Assembly: GCA_025457985.1 (NCBI GenBank)
Contig: JALOTI010000005.1
Span: 1 to 15,074 of the forward strand
Origin: Leptospira sp.
GTDB taxonomy: Bacteria; Spirochaetota; Leptospiria; Leptospirales; Leptospiraceae
Reading direction: 5' to 3'
DNA: 15,074 nt
Positions 14,912 through 15,074 of the stretch are shown one piece after another (the first letter of the stretch is position 1; each line of letters starts with the position of its first letter). The notes beneath the pieces are model-generated. The model had not been told where the DNA came from. It did no database searches and worked only from the letters and a program-made list of their open reading frames with translations. A program made the translations under genes and the position numbers.

Positions 14912-15055
14912 TGTGTGTATCTGGAGTGTGATGCGTGTGCCTGGAGTGTGATGTGTGCATCTGGAGTGTGATGCGTGTATCTGGAGTGTGATGCACGTAC
15001 CCTGGAGTGTGATGTACGTACCCTGGAGTGTGATGTGTGAATCTGGAGTGTGATG
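14861..15055 (+). repeat. 20-bp tandem repeat (minisatellite), about ten copies
   Basis: The unit CTGGAGTGTGATGYRYGTAY begins at 14861, 14881, 14901, 14921, 14941, 14961, 14981, 15002, 15023 and 15043. Two units are 21 nt and the last is partial. Copies are constant in CTGGAGTGTGATG and vary in the last seven bases, mainly by C/T and A/G changes at CG dinucleotides. Such an array is not expected inside a leptospiral kinase gene and fits intronic DNA of a eukaryote. Confidence 0.9.
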
Positions 15056-15074
15056 GGGACACTGCTATGAAACA

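Noticed and set aside
14861..15055. CRISPR array
   Set aside because: The copies are head-to-tail 20-mers without unique spacers, and no cas genes are present.
14826..15062. Minus-strand open frame across the tandem repeat with HTPDTHIT-type peptide repeats
   Set aside because: It is the translation of a 20-bp minisatellite with no ribosome-binding site or coding features. The frame drifts because 20 is not a multiple of 3.

Overview
The window is AT-rich bacterial DNA that looks like a leptospiral genome (Leptospira or a close relative). The reasons are many outer-membrane and lipoprotein genes with loose spirochaete-type lipoboxes, frequent TTG/GTG starts, a FecR-type lipoprotein, and a DUF5683-like 'LPGWGQIYGG' membrane protein. 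The genus is inferred from overall style, not from a database hit. The last ~345 bases do not look like the same genome.

Left part (1-8756): a nitrite/nitric oxide reduction region. A gene that looks like norC leaves the left edge on the minus strand. Divergent from it is the operon nirK - nirV - SCO, which encodes a copper nitrite reductase fused to cytochrome c, its usual FGE-fold companion, and a copper chaperone. Convergent to that operon is a FadL/OmpP1-like outer-membrane protein translationally coupled to a small CopD-like membrane protein. Next comes a minus-strand pair: an alginate-export-family porin and a membrane-anchored beta-carbonic-anhydrase-like protein. Divergent from these are norE-like and norF-like genes. 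Three perfect TTGAT-N4-ATCAA (FNR/DNR-type) sites lie in the norC/nirK and porin/norE intergenic regions. At least two have the -41.5 geometry of class II activation, so the region is probably one regulon switched on by low oxygen or NO.

Right part (8859-~14730): an envelope two-component locus. A FecR-domain lipoprotein gene and a NarL/LuxR response-regulator gene form a minus-strand operon, with a membrane histidine kinase gene divergent from it. Downstream of the regulator is a second minus-strand operon encoding a DUF5683-like protein and an Asp-box lipoprotein. A 27-bp palindromic element (25/27 identical) stands in front of both minus-strand operons in the same orientation, and is also directly before the kinase start. 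It is the best candidate in the window for an undescribed regulatory site, probably that of the neighbouring regulator.

Right end (~14731-15074): GC rises abruptly from about 37% to about 55% inside the kinase gene. An unrelated reading frame ends at a splice-donor-like CAG|GTGGGAG and is followed by about ten copies of a 20-bp minisatellite. This looks like eukaryotic DNA joined to the bacterial sequence, most likely an assembly or ligation chimera, so the kinase C-terminus as read is artificial.
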